Shown here piece by piece: positions 1 through 6,628 of a stretch of DNA of 27,878 bases. Both the position numbers and the translations under genes were made by a program. How positions within the stretch are numbered: the first letter of the stretch is position 1; each line of letters begins with the position of its first letter. The notes beneath the pieces were generated by a model. It saw only the letters and a program-made list of their open reading frames with translations, did no database searches and was not told where the DNA came from. Origin of the DNA: CAZOSF01 sp964582415 (GTDB lineage: Bacteria; Bacteroidota; Bacteroidia; Flavobacteriales; Flavobacteriaceae); NCBI GenBank assembly GCA_964582415.1, contig CAZOSF010000028.1:1-27878 (forward strand). Reading direction: 5' to 3'.

Positions 1-3000
1 TATCAAGGGGGGCATAATGAGTACTTCAAATACATGTACGATCTGTTGCAGCAGAAGGGTGCTGGCCATATCAAAATCTTTGGTGGTGGCGGAGGGGTTA
101 TTCTGCCCGATGAAATCAAAGACTTGATGGACTATGGTATCACCCGAATCTATTCTCCCGATGATGGCCGGGAAATGGGCCTTCAAGGAATGATCAACGA
201 TTTGGTGGAACAATCCGATTTCCCTATAGGTAATGAATTGAATGGTGAAATCGATCATATTCGGGAAAAGGAGCCCAAAGCGATCGCACGTATTATTTCC
301 TCTGCGGAAAACTTCCCTGAAGTTGCTAGGGAAACCTTAGAGGTTATTCATAAAACCAATGAAAAAAATACGACCCCGGTTCTTGGAATTACAGGAACCG
401 GTGGGGCTGGAAAATCCTCCTTGGTAGATGAGTTGGTGCGCCGATTTCTAATCGATTTTCCGGATAAAACCATCGGTCTTATATCTGTAGACCCTTCGAA
501 AAGAAAAACAGGAGGTGCTTTACTTGGAGATCGCATTCGAATGAATGCCATTAATAATCCTCGTGTCTATATGCGTAGTCTGGCCACGCGGCAGAGTAAT
601 TTGGCCCTCTCCAAACATGTGAGTGAAGCCGTGCAGGTGCTTAAAGCTGCTGGTTATGATCTTATTGTATTGGAAACCTCAGGCATTGGTCAGAGTGATA
701 CCGAAATCTTAGATCACAGCGACGTTTCCCTATATGTAATGACGCCAGAATTTGGTGCCGCTACCCAATTGGAAAAGATTGATATGCTCGATTTCGCCGA
801 TTTGGTGGCCATTAATAAATTTGACAAGCGTGGTGCTCAGGATGCACTTCGCGATGTAAAGAAACAGTACAAACGCAACCACAATCTTTGGGAAACTTCC
901 GATGATGCCCTGCCAGTATTTGGGACCATCGCTTCTCAATTCAACGACCCAGGGATGAATCAGTTGTATAAGGCAATTATGGATAAAATTGTCGAGCGTA
1001 CCGGTGCGGATCTCAAAAGTGATTATGAAATCACCGACGAGATGAGCGAAAAAGTATTTGTGATTCCGCCGGCTCGTACACGATATCTTTCCGAAATTGC
1101 CGAAAACAATAGAGCCTACGATAAAACTGCTGATGAACAGTCGGAAGTAGCTCAGAAATTATACGGTTTATATAAGTCCATTGAAACCATTAGTGGAAAA
1201 ACTCCAGATTTGGACAAAGGGGGTGTTGTTTCAGAGAGTATTCTGGGCAATGGCAAGGAGCCCGAATTGGTGAAACTGTTGTTAGCCGAGTTCGATAAGG
1301 TAAAAATGGATCTTGACCCCAGGAATTGGGATGCCTTGTTACACTGGGAAGAGACCAAGGAACGTTATAGAAATCCGATTTATTCTTTCAAGGTTCGTGA
1401 CAAAGAAATCAAAATTGAAACCCATACCGAATCCTTGTCCCATTCTCAAATTCCGAAGGTGGCATTGCCGAAATACCAAGCTTGGGGAGATATTTTGAAA
1501 TGGACCTTACAGGAGAATGTGCCAGGATCTTTCCCTTACACTGCCGGACTTTATCCATTCAAACGTACAGGAGAAGATCCTACCCGAATGTTTGCTGGTG
1601 AAGGTGGGCCAGAACGTACCAATCGACGTTTCCACTATGTGAGTTTGGGGATGCCTGCCAAACGACTATCTACGGCATTCGACAGCGTTACACTCTATGG
1701 GAACGATCCCGATCACCGACCAGATATCTACGGAAAAATTGGAAATGCTGGAGTGTCCATATGCTGTTTGGATGATGCGAAGAAGTTGTATTCTGGCTTC
1801 GATTTGAGTGATCCGATGACTTCAGTAAGCATGACCATCAATGGTCCCGCTCCTATGTTGTTGGGCTTTTTTATGAATGCGGCCATTGATCAGAATTGCG
1901 AGAAATACATCAAAGCAAAAGGTTTAGAGAAAGAAGTAGAGAAAATCATTGAAGATATTTATAAAGTAAAAGGAACCAAGCGTCCGAAATATAATGGAGC
2001 ACTTCCGGAAGGGAATGACGGACTGGGACTCTTTTTGTTGGGGGTAACGGGTGATCAGGTATTGCCTCAGGATGTCTATCAAAAAATAAAGGCAGAAACG
2101 CTTAGTCAGGTGCGCGGTACAGTGCAAGCCGATATTTTGAAAGAAGACCAGGCACAGAACACCTGTATTTTCTCGACGGAATTTGCCCTGCGATTGATGG
2201 GAGACGTTCAAGAATATTTTATCGATCACAAGGTGCGTAATTTCTATTCGGTATCTATTTCTGGCTACCATATCGCAGAAGCAGGAGCCAACCCAATTAC
2301 CCAACTAGCTTTTACCTTGGCCAACGGTTTCACCTATGTGGAATACTACCTTTCACGTGGGATGGATATCAATGACTTCGGTCCTAATCTGTCCTTCTTT
2401 TTCAGCAATGGAATCGATCCGGAGTATGCGGTTATCGGACGCGTTGCACGACGTATTTGGGCCAAGGCTTTGAGGAATAAATACGGGGCAAATCCAAGGG
2501 CACAAATGTTGAAATACCACATTCAGACGTCTGGTAGAAGTTTGCATGCCCAGGAAATCGATTTTAATGATATCCGAACCACACTTCAAGCACTGTATGC
2601 GATTTATGATAATTGTAATTCTTTGCATACCAATGCTTATGATGAAGCGATTACGACGCCCACCGAGGAAAGTGTGCGTCGAGCCATGGCCATTCAGTTG
2701 ATTATCAACAAAGAGCTTGGCTTAGCCAAGAATGAAAATCCGCTGCAAGGTTCTTTTATTATTGAAGAACTCACCGATTTGGTAGAAGAGGCAGTCTTAG
2801 CCGAATTTGATCGTCTTACGGAACGGGGCGGGGTGCTTGGAGCTATGGAAACCATGTATCAAAGAAGTAAGATTCAGGAGGAAAGCCTACATTATGAAAC
2901 CTTAAAGCATTCAGGGGAATATCCAATCATTGGGGTGAATACCTTCCTAAGCAGCAAGGGGTCTCCAACCATTTTGCCAGCTGAAGTGATACGGGCTACG

Positions 3001-3213
3001 GAAGAAGAAAAATTGCTTCAGATTGAAACCTTGGAGCAGTTGCATGAAACCTATAAGGACAGAGCAGAATTGTCTTTAAGAGCTGTCCAGGAAGCGGCGA
3101 TCAATAATCAAAATATTTTCGAACAGTTGATGGAGGCCACAAAGGTGTGTTCCTTAGGCCAAATAACCAGTTCATTGTTCGAAGTAGGAGGTCAGTATCG
3201 TAGAAATATGTAG
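1..3213 (+). CDS. icmF: Fused isobutyryl-CoA mutase (IcmF), 5'-truncated by the window edge
   Basis: The reading frame is open from base 1, so the true start lies upstream and part of the N-terminal cobalamin-binding domain is missing, including the expected DxHxxG motif. Visible in order are the rest of the B12-binding Rossmann domain (glycine-rich GGGGG stretch near residue 30), a MeaB-like G-protein chaperone with P-loop GTGGAGKSS (about residues 132-140) and base-recognition motif NKFD, then the large mutase barrel. This order is the IcmF architecture. The enzyme interconverts isobutyryl-CoA and n-butyryl-CoA using adenosylcobalamin in the cytoplasm. Substrate-pocket residues fit this: the Tyr of methylmalonyl-CoA mutase appears as Phe in YPFKR (about residue 520), and its Arg appears as Gln in AQNTCIF (about 719). 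Ends at TAG 3211-3213. Methylmalonyl-CoA mutase is the main alternative and is disfavoured by these residues and the fusion. Confidence 0.93.
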   Translation, partial: YQGGHNEYFKYMYDLLQQKGAGHIKIFGGGGGVILPDEIKDLMDYGITRIYSPDDGREMGLQGMINDLVEQSDFPIGNELNGEIDHIREKEPKAIARIISSAENFPEVARETLEVIHKTNEKNTTPVLGITGTGGAGKSSLVDELVRRFLIDFPDKTIGLISVDPSKRKTGGALLGDRIRMNAINNPRVYMRSLATRQSNLALSKHVSEAVQVLKAAGYDLIVLETSGIGQSDTEILDHSDVSLYVMTPEFGAATQLEKIDMLDFADLVAINKFDKRGAQDALRDVKKQYKRNHNLWETSDDALPVFGTIASQFNDPGMNQLYKAIMDKIVERTGADLKSDYEITDEMSEKVFVIPPARTRYLSEIAENNRAYDKTADEQSEVAQKLYGLYKSIETISGKTPDLDKGGVVSESILGNGKEPELVKLLLAEFDKVKMDLDPRNWDALLHWEETKERYRNPIYSFKVRDKEIKIETHTESLSHSQIPKVALPKYQAWGDILKWTLQENVPGSFPYTAGLYPFKRTGEDPTRMFAGEGGPERTNRRFHYVSLGMPAKRLSTAFDSVTLYGNDPDHRPDIYGKIGNAGVSICCLDDAKKLYSGFDLSDPMTSVSMTINGPAPMLLGFFMNAAIDQNCEKYIKAKGLEKEVEKIIEDIYKVKGTKRPKYNGALPEGNDGLGLFLLGVTGDQVLPQDVYQKIKAETLSQVRGTVQADILKEDQAQNTCIFSTEFALRLMGDVQEYFIDHKVRNFYSVSISGYHIAEAGANPITQLAFTLANGFTYVEYYLSRGMDINDFGPNLSFFFSNGIDPEYAVIGRVARRIWAKALRNKYGANPRAQMLKYHIQTSGRSLHAQEIDFNDIRTTLQALYAIYDNCNSLHTNAYDEAITTPTEESVRRAMAIQLIINKELGLAKNENPLQGSFIIEELTDLVEEAVLAEFDRLTERGGVLGAMETMYQRSKIQEESLHYETLKHSGEYPIIGVNTFLSSKGSPTILPAEVIRATEEEKLLQIETLEQLHETYKDRAELSLRAVQEAAINNQNIFEQLMEATKVCSLGQITSSLFEVGGQYRRNM

Positions 3214-3234
3214 GGGCCGGAATAACCGACCCCT
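3212..3234. terminator. Stem-loop between icmF and the convergent unknown gene
   Basis: AGGGGCCGG and CCGACCCCT pair around an AATAA loop with one C/A mismatch. It starts within the icmF stop codon. No T-tract follows on either strand, so it may be a weak terminator or only an mRNA 3'-end structure. Confidence 0.3.
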
Positions 3235-3262
3235 TAGTAAATTAGGTTGTGTTATTTGAGAA

Positions 3263-3658
3263 TCAAAGTGTAAGCATCCAAGTGCGCTGAAGCTTTCTGA
3301 AAATCTTGAGTTCCCTACGAAGAATCGGAAGGAAGTCTTTTCCATTGCTGGCCGATTTCTCCAAACGCTCACAGTTCTTATACAAACGATTGGTCAACCG
3401 ATTTACAGAGGCCGCATAACGGTGTTTGTCCTCAGAATAGGCCTGGCTTTCAGCTTTTAGTATCTCGGGGGCCAAGGAATTCGACTGCTGCACGATATCC
3501 CCCGAAAAATAGATATTGGGATCTTCGCTTCCGTTGGTTTGTAGGCAAGCTAATTCATCTACAAAATAGTGGGATATGCTTCGTGACAAACGAAATATCT
3601 CCTGAGCCTTTTGATACAGAGGCGAATAGTGTAAATTATTCGGAACTGATGGGTACAT
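3263..3658 (-). CDS. Conserved flavobacterial protein of unknown function
   Basis: A 131-residue cytoplasmic protein from ATG 3658, with no signal peptide or membrane segment. It appears mostly alpha-helical and rich in charged residues. Recognisable stretches are KAQEIFRLSRSIS near the start, NIYFSGDIVQQS and LAPEILKAESQ in the middle, and a basic C-terminal region ending in FRKLQRTWMLTL. I know no function for it. The frame stays open upstream to a TTG at 3703, but a TAnnTTTG-like box (TAAATTTG, 3696 to 3689 on the minus strand) lies between the two starts and favours the ATG. It is divergent from the Lrp/AsnC gene, with about 130 bases between the two starts, so shared regulation is possible. 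It converges on icmF. Confidence 0.75.
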   Translation of the reverse strand: MYPSVPNNLHYSPLYQKAQEIFRLSRSISHYFVDELACLQTNGSEDPNIYFSGDIVQQSNSLAPEILKAESQAYSEDKHRYAASVNRLTNRLYKNCERLEKSASNGKDFLPILRRELKIFRKLQRTWMLTL

Positions 3659-3688
3659 AGCAATTAATAGTTTTTCAAGCAATTTATT

Positions 3689-3696
3689 CAAATTTA
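3689..3696 (-). promoter_or_regulatory. Candidate -7 box for the unknown gene
   Basis: The minus strand reads TAAATTTG, matching the Bacteroidota -7 consensus TAnnTTTG, about 30 bases before ATG 3658. No clear TTTG -33 element sits at the usual distance, so the assignment is tentative. Confidence 0.3.
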
Positions 3697-3732
3697 CCAA
3701 CAATTTGGGAGAGCTTAATTTAAATATTCAAG

Positions 3733-3742
3733 CAAATATTTG
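3733..3742. promoter_or_regulatory. Palindrome overlapping the lrp -33 box, candidate operator
   Basis: CAAATATTTG is a perfect 10-base palindrome. It lies within a wider dyad, ATTCAA (3726-3731) and TTGAAT (3740-3745). Its right half contains the TTTG that serves as the -33 element of the adjacent promoter. Lrp/AsnC proteins commonly bind AT-rich dyads and repress their own genes, so this is a candidate autoregulatory site. Confidence 0.35.
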
Positions 3743-3769
3743 AATTTGGTTTAATTTATTTTAATTTTG
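3739..3769 (+). promoter_or_regulatory. Bacteroidota-type promoter for the Lrp/AsnC gene
   Basis: TTTG (3739-3742), a 19-base spacer, then TAATTTTG (3762-3769) match the TTTG / TAnnTTTG consensus of the Bacteroidota primary sigma factor. Transcription would begin near 3775, only about a dozen bases before the ATG at 3787. Confidence 0.55.
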
Positions 3770-3786
3770 ATTAATATGCCTTCATT

Positions 3787-4227
3787 ATGAAAATAGACGG
3801 ACTTAATCGGAAAATACTCAAGCATTTACAGGAAAACGCACGGCAGTCGAATGCGGAAATTGGGCGGAAGGTAGGCATCACATCGCAGGCTGTTGGTGAG
3901 CGTATCAAGAAGATGGAAGATGCTGGGATCATCCGTTCATATTTCACTGAGGTCAACCCTTTCGAATGCGGCTACCAGCTTAAGGCAATAATTACGCTTC
4001 GGGCCTTTATGGGAAAATTGAAACCCTTTTTATCCCACGTAAAAACCTATGATGAGGTGGTGAACTGCTATCGAATTACTGGGAATGAAAACATTGTAAT
4101 GGAAGTTGTACTCAAGAACCAGAAACATTTGGAAACCTTTATCGATCAGCTCATTTCTTATGGGGAAACCAAAACCCAAATTGTCCTTTCCCAGGTAGTT
4201 GAAAATAATGGAGTAAAACCGGTTTAA
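3787..4227 (+). CDS. Lrp/AsnC family transcriptional regulator
   Basis: A 146-residue protein of normal family length. Residues 1-60 form the winged helix-turn-helix: LNRKILKHLQENAR, then a recognition region around EIGRKVGITSQAVGERIKKMEDAGII. Residues about 65-140 form the RAM (ACT-like) effector-binding and oligomerisation domain, with the family pattern around CYRITGNENIVMEVV. Such proteins are octameric or dimeric DNA-binding regulators that sense amino acids or related metabolites. The target and effector cannot be read from sequence. It is transcribed alone from its own promoter and its stop codon interlocks with that of the convergent MFS gene (shared bases 4224-4227). Regulation of the neighbouring MFS transporter or of amino-acid metabolism is possible but unproven. 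Confidence 0.92.
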   Translation: MKIDGLNRKILKHLQENARQSNAEIGRKVGITSQAVGERIKKMEDAGIIRSYFTEVNPFECGYQLKAIITLRAFMGKLKPFLSHVKTYDEVVNCYRITGNENIVMEVVLKNQKHLETFIDQLISYGETKTQIVLSQVVENNGVKPV

Positions 4228-5441
4228 TACGGTCGCCCCTGACGTTTCAATCCATTTCTCATTACCAGCACTAGTAGGGAAATCACACAAAGGATTCCAA
4301 AGAAAAGATACCAGCTAATTTCATAATTAAAGCTGTTCACTAAGTTCATCCCTCCATTGTGACCAAATATGTGCCCCACAGAAAAACTCATACTATAGAG
4401 TGCCATATAATTGCCCTTTCGGCCCTTCGGCGCCATGGAAAGTGCTAGGGCATTTGAGAAAGGGGATTGAACCATTTCCCCTAAAGTCATTAATACCATC
4501 CCAATTATAAGAATGCCCCCCCAATCGGAAATATTCATAACTAAAAAGCTGAACGCCAAAAATAAGGTTCCCCAAAAGGTAGCCATGCTCTTCGATAATT
4601 TCTTTCGCTCCAACCACCCCACCAAGGGCATTTCGAACAATACGATCATGATCCCATTTAAAAACAGAAGCGCGCCTATTAAATCTTCGGAGAGTAGATG
4701 TATTTCTTTATAATAGAGTGGAACCAAAGAAAAGTATTGCACAAAGAGGGTGCCTATCCATATCATCGTGAAGATAAGCAACAGGTAGAGTCCGTTTTTA
4801 TAATAAGGCACCCCTTCTTTTACCATCGCTTCTTTTTTCTCCTCCTCATTGAGTTGTTTAGGTTTCAACAGGAGATAGAGCAACAAGGCGGCCAGAATAC
4901 ATGTAAAACCATCTATCCAAAACAACCATATGTAGCCAATGCCGGCAATAATTAGTCCACCCACCAACGGCCCAATCGAAAACCCAAGGTTAATGGCCAA
5001 GCGGATCAAAGTTATGCCTCTTGTAATATTTTCAGGCTTGCAATAGGCATCGCAGGCCACAAAAATGGCGGGTCTATAAGCATCTACCACAAAAATGGCA
5101 ATGAAGACCCCAATGCAAAATGCCGCAAAGGAATCCACAAATTGTAAGGCTATAAAACCTAGCCCACCAAAGAATAAGCTGGCGAGGATTACCTTATGAA
5201 AACCAAAACGATCGGTGAGTTTTCCACCCACCCAAGTCCCAGCCAGAGAACCGAGTCCGAAGCAACTCATAATCCAGCCTACTTGAGGTTTACTGAATCC
5301 TTTATCTTCGACCAAATACAAAGAAAGAAAGGGTATTACCATGGCTCCTGCCCGATTTACAAAAGTAACCAGGGACAATAGCCAAATTTCGCGACTTAAT
5401 CCGCGAAAATTTTCGAGATAAAAACGATAATACTTTTTCAT
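4224..5441 (-). CDS. Major facilitator superfamily transporter
   Basis: A 405-residue inner-membrane protein with about twelve hydrophobic segments and a central charged loop around EEEKKEAMVKEG, which separates the two six-helix halves. The MFS motif A is visible between helices 2 and 3 as GGKLTDRFGFHK (about residues 72-83). It resembles proton-driven drug or small-molecule exporters of the DHA1 type, but the substrate cannot be assigned. The ATG at 5439-5441 is preceded directly by a hairpin and T-tract, so most transcripts entering from upstream would end before the gene unless termination is relieved. The stop codon overlaps that of the convergent Lrp/AsnC gene by four bases, so the two 3' ends abut. 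Confidence 0.9.
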   Translation of the reverse strand: MKKYYRFYLENFRGLSREIWLLSLVTFVNRAGAMVIPFLSLYLVEDKGFSKPQVGWIMSCFGLGSLAGTWVGGKLTDRFGFHKVILASLFFGGLGFIALQFVDSFAAFCIGVFIAIFVVDAYRPAIFVACDAYCKPENITRGITLIRLAINLGFSIGPLVGGLIIAGIGYIWLFWIDGFTCILAALLLYLLLKPKQLNEEEKKEAMVKEGVPYYKNGLYLLLIFTMIWIGTLFVQYFSLVPLYYKEIHLLSEDLIGALLFLNGIMIVLFEMPLVGWLERKKLSKSMATFWGTLFLAFSFLVMNISDWGGILIIGMVLMTLGEMVQSPFSNALALSMAPKGRKGNYMALYSMSFSVGHIFGHNGGMNLVNSFNYEISWYLFFGILCVISLLVLVMRNGLKRQGRPY

Positions 5442-5442
5442 G

Positions 5443-5473
5443 GTATAAAAAAAGTCCGGTGATGGACCGGACT
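5443..5473 (-). terminator. Intrinsic terminator in the MFS leader (putative attenuator)
   Basis: On the minus strand, AGTCCGGT and ACCGGACT form a perfect 8-bp stem around a five-base loop (5473-5453), followed at once by a run of seven T. The T-run ends about five bases before the MFS ATG. No other minus-strand gene lies upstream except a 22-codon leader ORF, so this terminator can only act on the MFS leader transcript. Confidence 0.7.
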
Positions 5474-5493
5474 AGATTTAGCTTAAATACATT

Positions 5494-5563
5494 AACACTA
5501 TAGAATCATCCGGAAGGTGAAGGAATTCACGATTTTTTGTACTTGGATGTTATATATAGTGTT
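5494..5563 (-). promoter_or_regulatory. Inverted repeat enclosing the leader ORF
   Basis: The plus-strand bases AACACTATA (5494-5502) and TATAGTGTT (5555-5563) are perfectly complementary over nine bases. They bracket the leader ORF, so its start and stop regions could pair in an untranslated leader RNA. A smaller hairpin, GTGAA/TTCAC (5517-5530), lies inside. Confidence 0.45.
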
Positions 5564-5566
5564 CAT
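5498..5566 (-). CDS. Putative leader peptide upstream of the MFS gene (22 codons)
   Basis: ATG at 5566-5564 opens a 22-codon frame beginning MNTIYNIQ and ending FRMIL before TAG (5500-5498), 25 bases before the terminator stem. It has no run of one regulatory amino acid, so classical amino-acid attenuation is not suggested. The start region (AACACTATA) is complementary to the stop region (TATAGTGTT) over nine bases. The codons TTC CGG ATG contain CCGGAT, which can pair with GTCCGG in the 5' arm of the terminator. These alternatives would make termination depend on ribosome position. Too short to be called on coding statistics; its position is the main evidence. Confidence 0.42.
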   Translation of the reverse strand: MNTIYNIQVQKIVNSFTFRMIL

Positions 5567-5584
5567 GAATGGCTTTCTTTCGCT

Positions 5585-5592
5585 CAAATGTA
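5585..5592 (-). promoter_or_regulatory. Candidate -7 box for the MFS leader transcript
   Basis: The minus strand reads TACATTTG, a full TAnnTTTG match. It would start transcription near 5578, a few bases before the leader ORF, giving a leader of about 135 bases. A -33 TTTG at standard spacing is not evident. Confidence 0.35.
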
Positions 5593-5636
5593 TGAAAAAA
5601 AAGGAATTGAAGTATCTTTAGCCAAAATCAAATCTC

Positions 5637-6245
5637 ATGAAGTTCATTTTCTCGTTCCTTTTCACATTGTTTTCAATTGTTGGTCTCGCTCAAACAGAGG
5701 CAGAACTCTTAGCAGAAATTCAAAAGCATCAAACGGAAGCCAATGAGGAGTTTTCCAACCCGGAAACCTCGATTTTGGAAAAGAAGGACTTGGAACATTT
5801 TGAAGGCCTAGATTTTTACCCGATTGATTTGAAATACCGAGTAGTGGCGAAATTCGTGCGAACTCCAGATGAGAAACCTTTCAAAATGAGAACCACCACC
5901 GACCGTTTGCCTGAATATGTGAAATATGGAGAGGCGCATTTCACCATAGAGGGTACGGATTTAAAACTCAACGTTTACAAAAGTACTTCAGTTCCAAAAG
6001 ACCCCAAGTATACTAATTACCTTTTTATTCCCTTTACGGATTATACAAGTGGCGATGGTTCCTACGGGGGTGGACGCTATGTAGATGCATGGATACCTGA
6101 TGGGGATATACTGGTGATCGACTTCAACAAAGCCTATAACCCTTATTGCGCTTACAGTAAGAGATACTCTTGTCCTATTCCGCCGAGAGAAAACGATTTA
6201 AAGATACGCATTGAGGCGGGGGTAAAGGACTTCGGCGAGCACTAG
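5637..6245 (+). CDS. DUF1684 family secreted protein
   Basis: A 202-residue protein with a cleavable signal peptide (MKFIFSFLFTLFSIVGLAQ), so export across the inner membrane is expected. The mature part shows the DUF1684 pattern: an N-terminal segment around LDFYPIDLKYRV, then FTDYTSGDGSYGGGRYVDA, then the conserved C-terminal block VIDFNKAYNPYCAY followed by CPIPPRENDL. The block with two cysteines (NPYCAY and SCPIPP) is the most conserved feature. The molecular function of this family is not known to me. ATG 5637 is chosen because it gives the signal peptide directly. The stop codon interlocks with that of crcB on the other strand (shared CTAG, 6242-6245). No clear promoter is visible. Confidence 0.85.
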   Translation: MKFIFSFLFTLFSIVGLAQTEAELLAEIQKHQTEANEEFSNPETSILEKKDLEHFEGLDFYPIDLKYRVVAKFVRTPDEKPFKMRTTTDRLPEYVKYGEAHFTIEGTDLKLNVYKSTSVPKDPKYTNYLFIPFTDYTSGDGSYGGGRYVDAWIPDGDILVIDFNKAYNPYCAYSKRYSCPIPPRENDLKIRIEAGVKDFGEH

Positions 6246-6613
6246 AATTGCTTCACCATCCAAATTCCGAAGAAAACGGCCAGAAAACCCACCACGAAAC
6301 TACCGATGGTGTACATCGCAAAGGAGCCAAAATCTCCTGCTTTCAGAAATACATGATTCTCATAGGCAAAGGTGGAGAAGGTGGTAAATCCGCCACAGAA
6401 CCCTGTTGCCAATAATAATTCGGTGTTTGTGGATATGTATTCGTTTCTTGCTACATACCCCAAAATCACCCCAATAAGTAGGCTTCCCAAAATATTGGCA
6501 GCAAATGTACCATAGGGTATTCCAGTTTCAGGACTGTTCCAAAACCTACTCAATAAAAATCGCATGACGCTGCCCATACCACCGCCAAGGAATACCATTA
6601 ATATACCTTTCAT
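6242..6613 (-). CDS. crcB: Fluoride ion exporter CrcB/Fluc
   Basis: A 123-residue protein of normal length with four hydrophobic helices. It carries the family's polar-track Asn (N40 in GTFAANILGS) and the signature GFCGGFTTFSTF (residues 71-82), which contains the phenylalanine-box and Na+-site region. Fluc proteins are dual-topology dimeric fluoride channels of the inner membrane that let fluoride leave the cytoplasm. The gene starts 15 bases after the SRPBCC/GyrI-like gene ends, so the two are probably co-transcribed. I see no fluoride riboswitch before this short operon. Confidence 0.95.
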   Translation of the reverse strand: MKGILMVFLGGGMGSVMRFLLSRFWNSPETGIPYGTFAANILGSLLIGVILGYVARNEYISTNTELLLATGFCGGFTTFSTFAYENHVFLKAGDFGSFAMYTIGSFVVGFLAVFFGIWMVKQF

Positions 6614-6628
6614 TTTTTCTTGTTGCTA

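Noticed and set aside
1924..2304. 126-codon minus-strand ORF inside icmF
   Set aside because: It is antisense to the conserved mutase barrel and its translation looks random, so it is a shadow.
3659..3703. Upstream TTG start of the unknown gene at 3703
   Set aside because: A candidate -7 box lies within this stretch, so the transcript probably starts after it; ATG 3658 is more likely.
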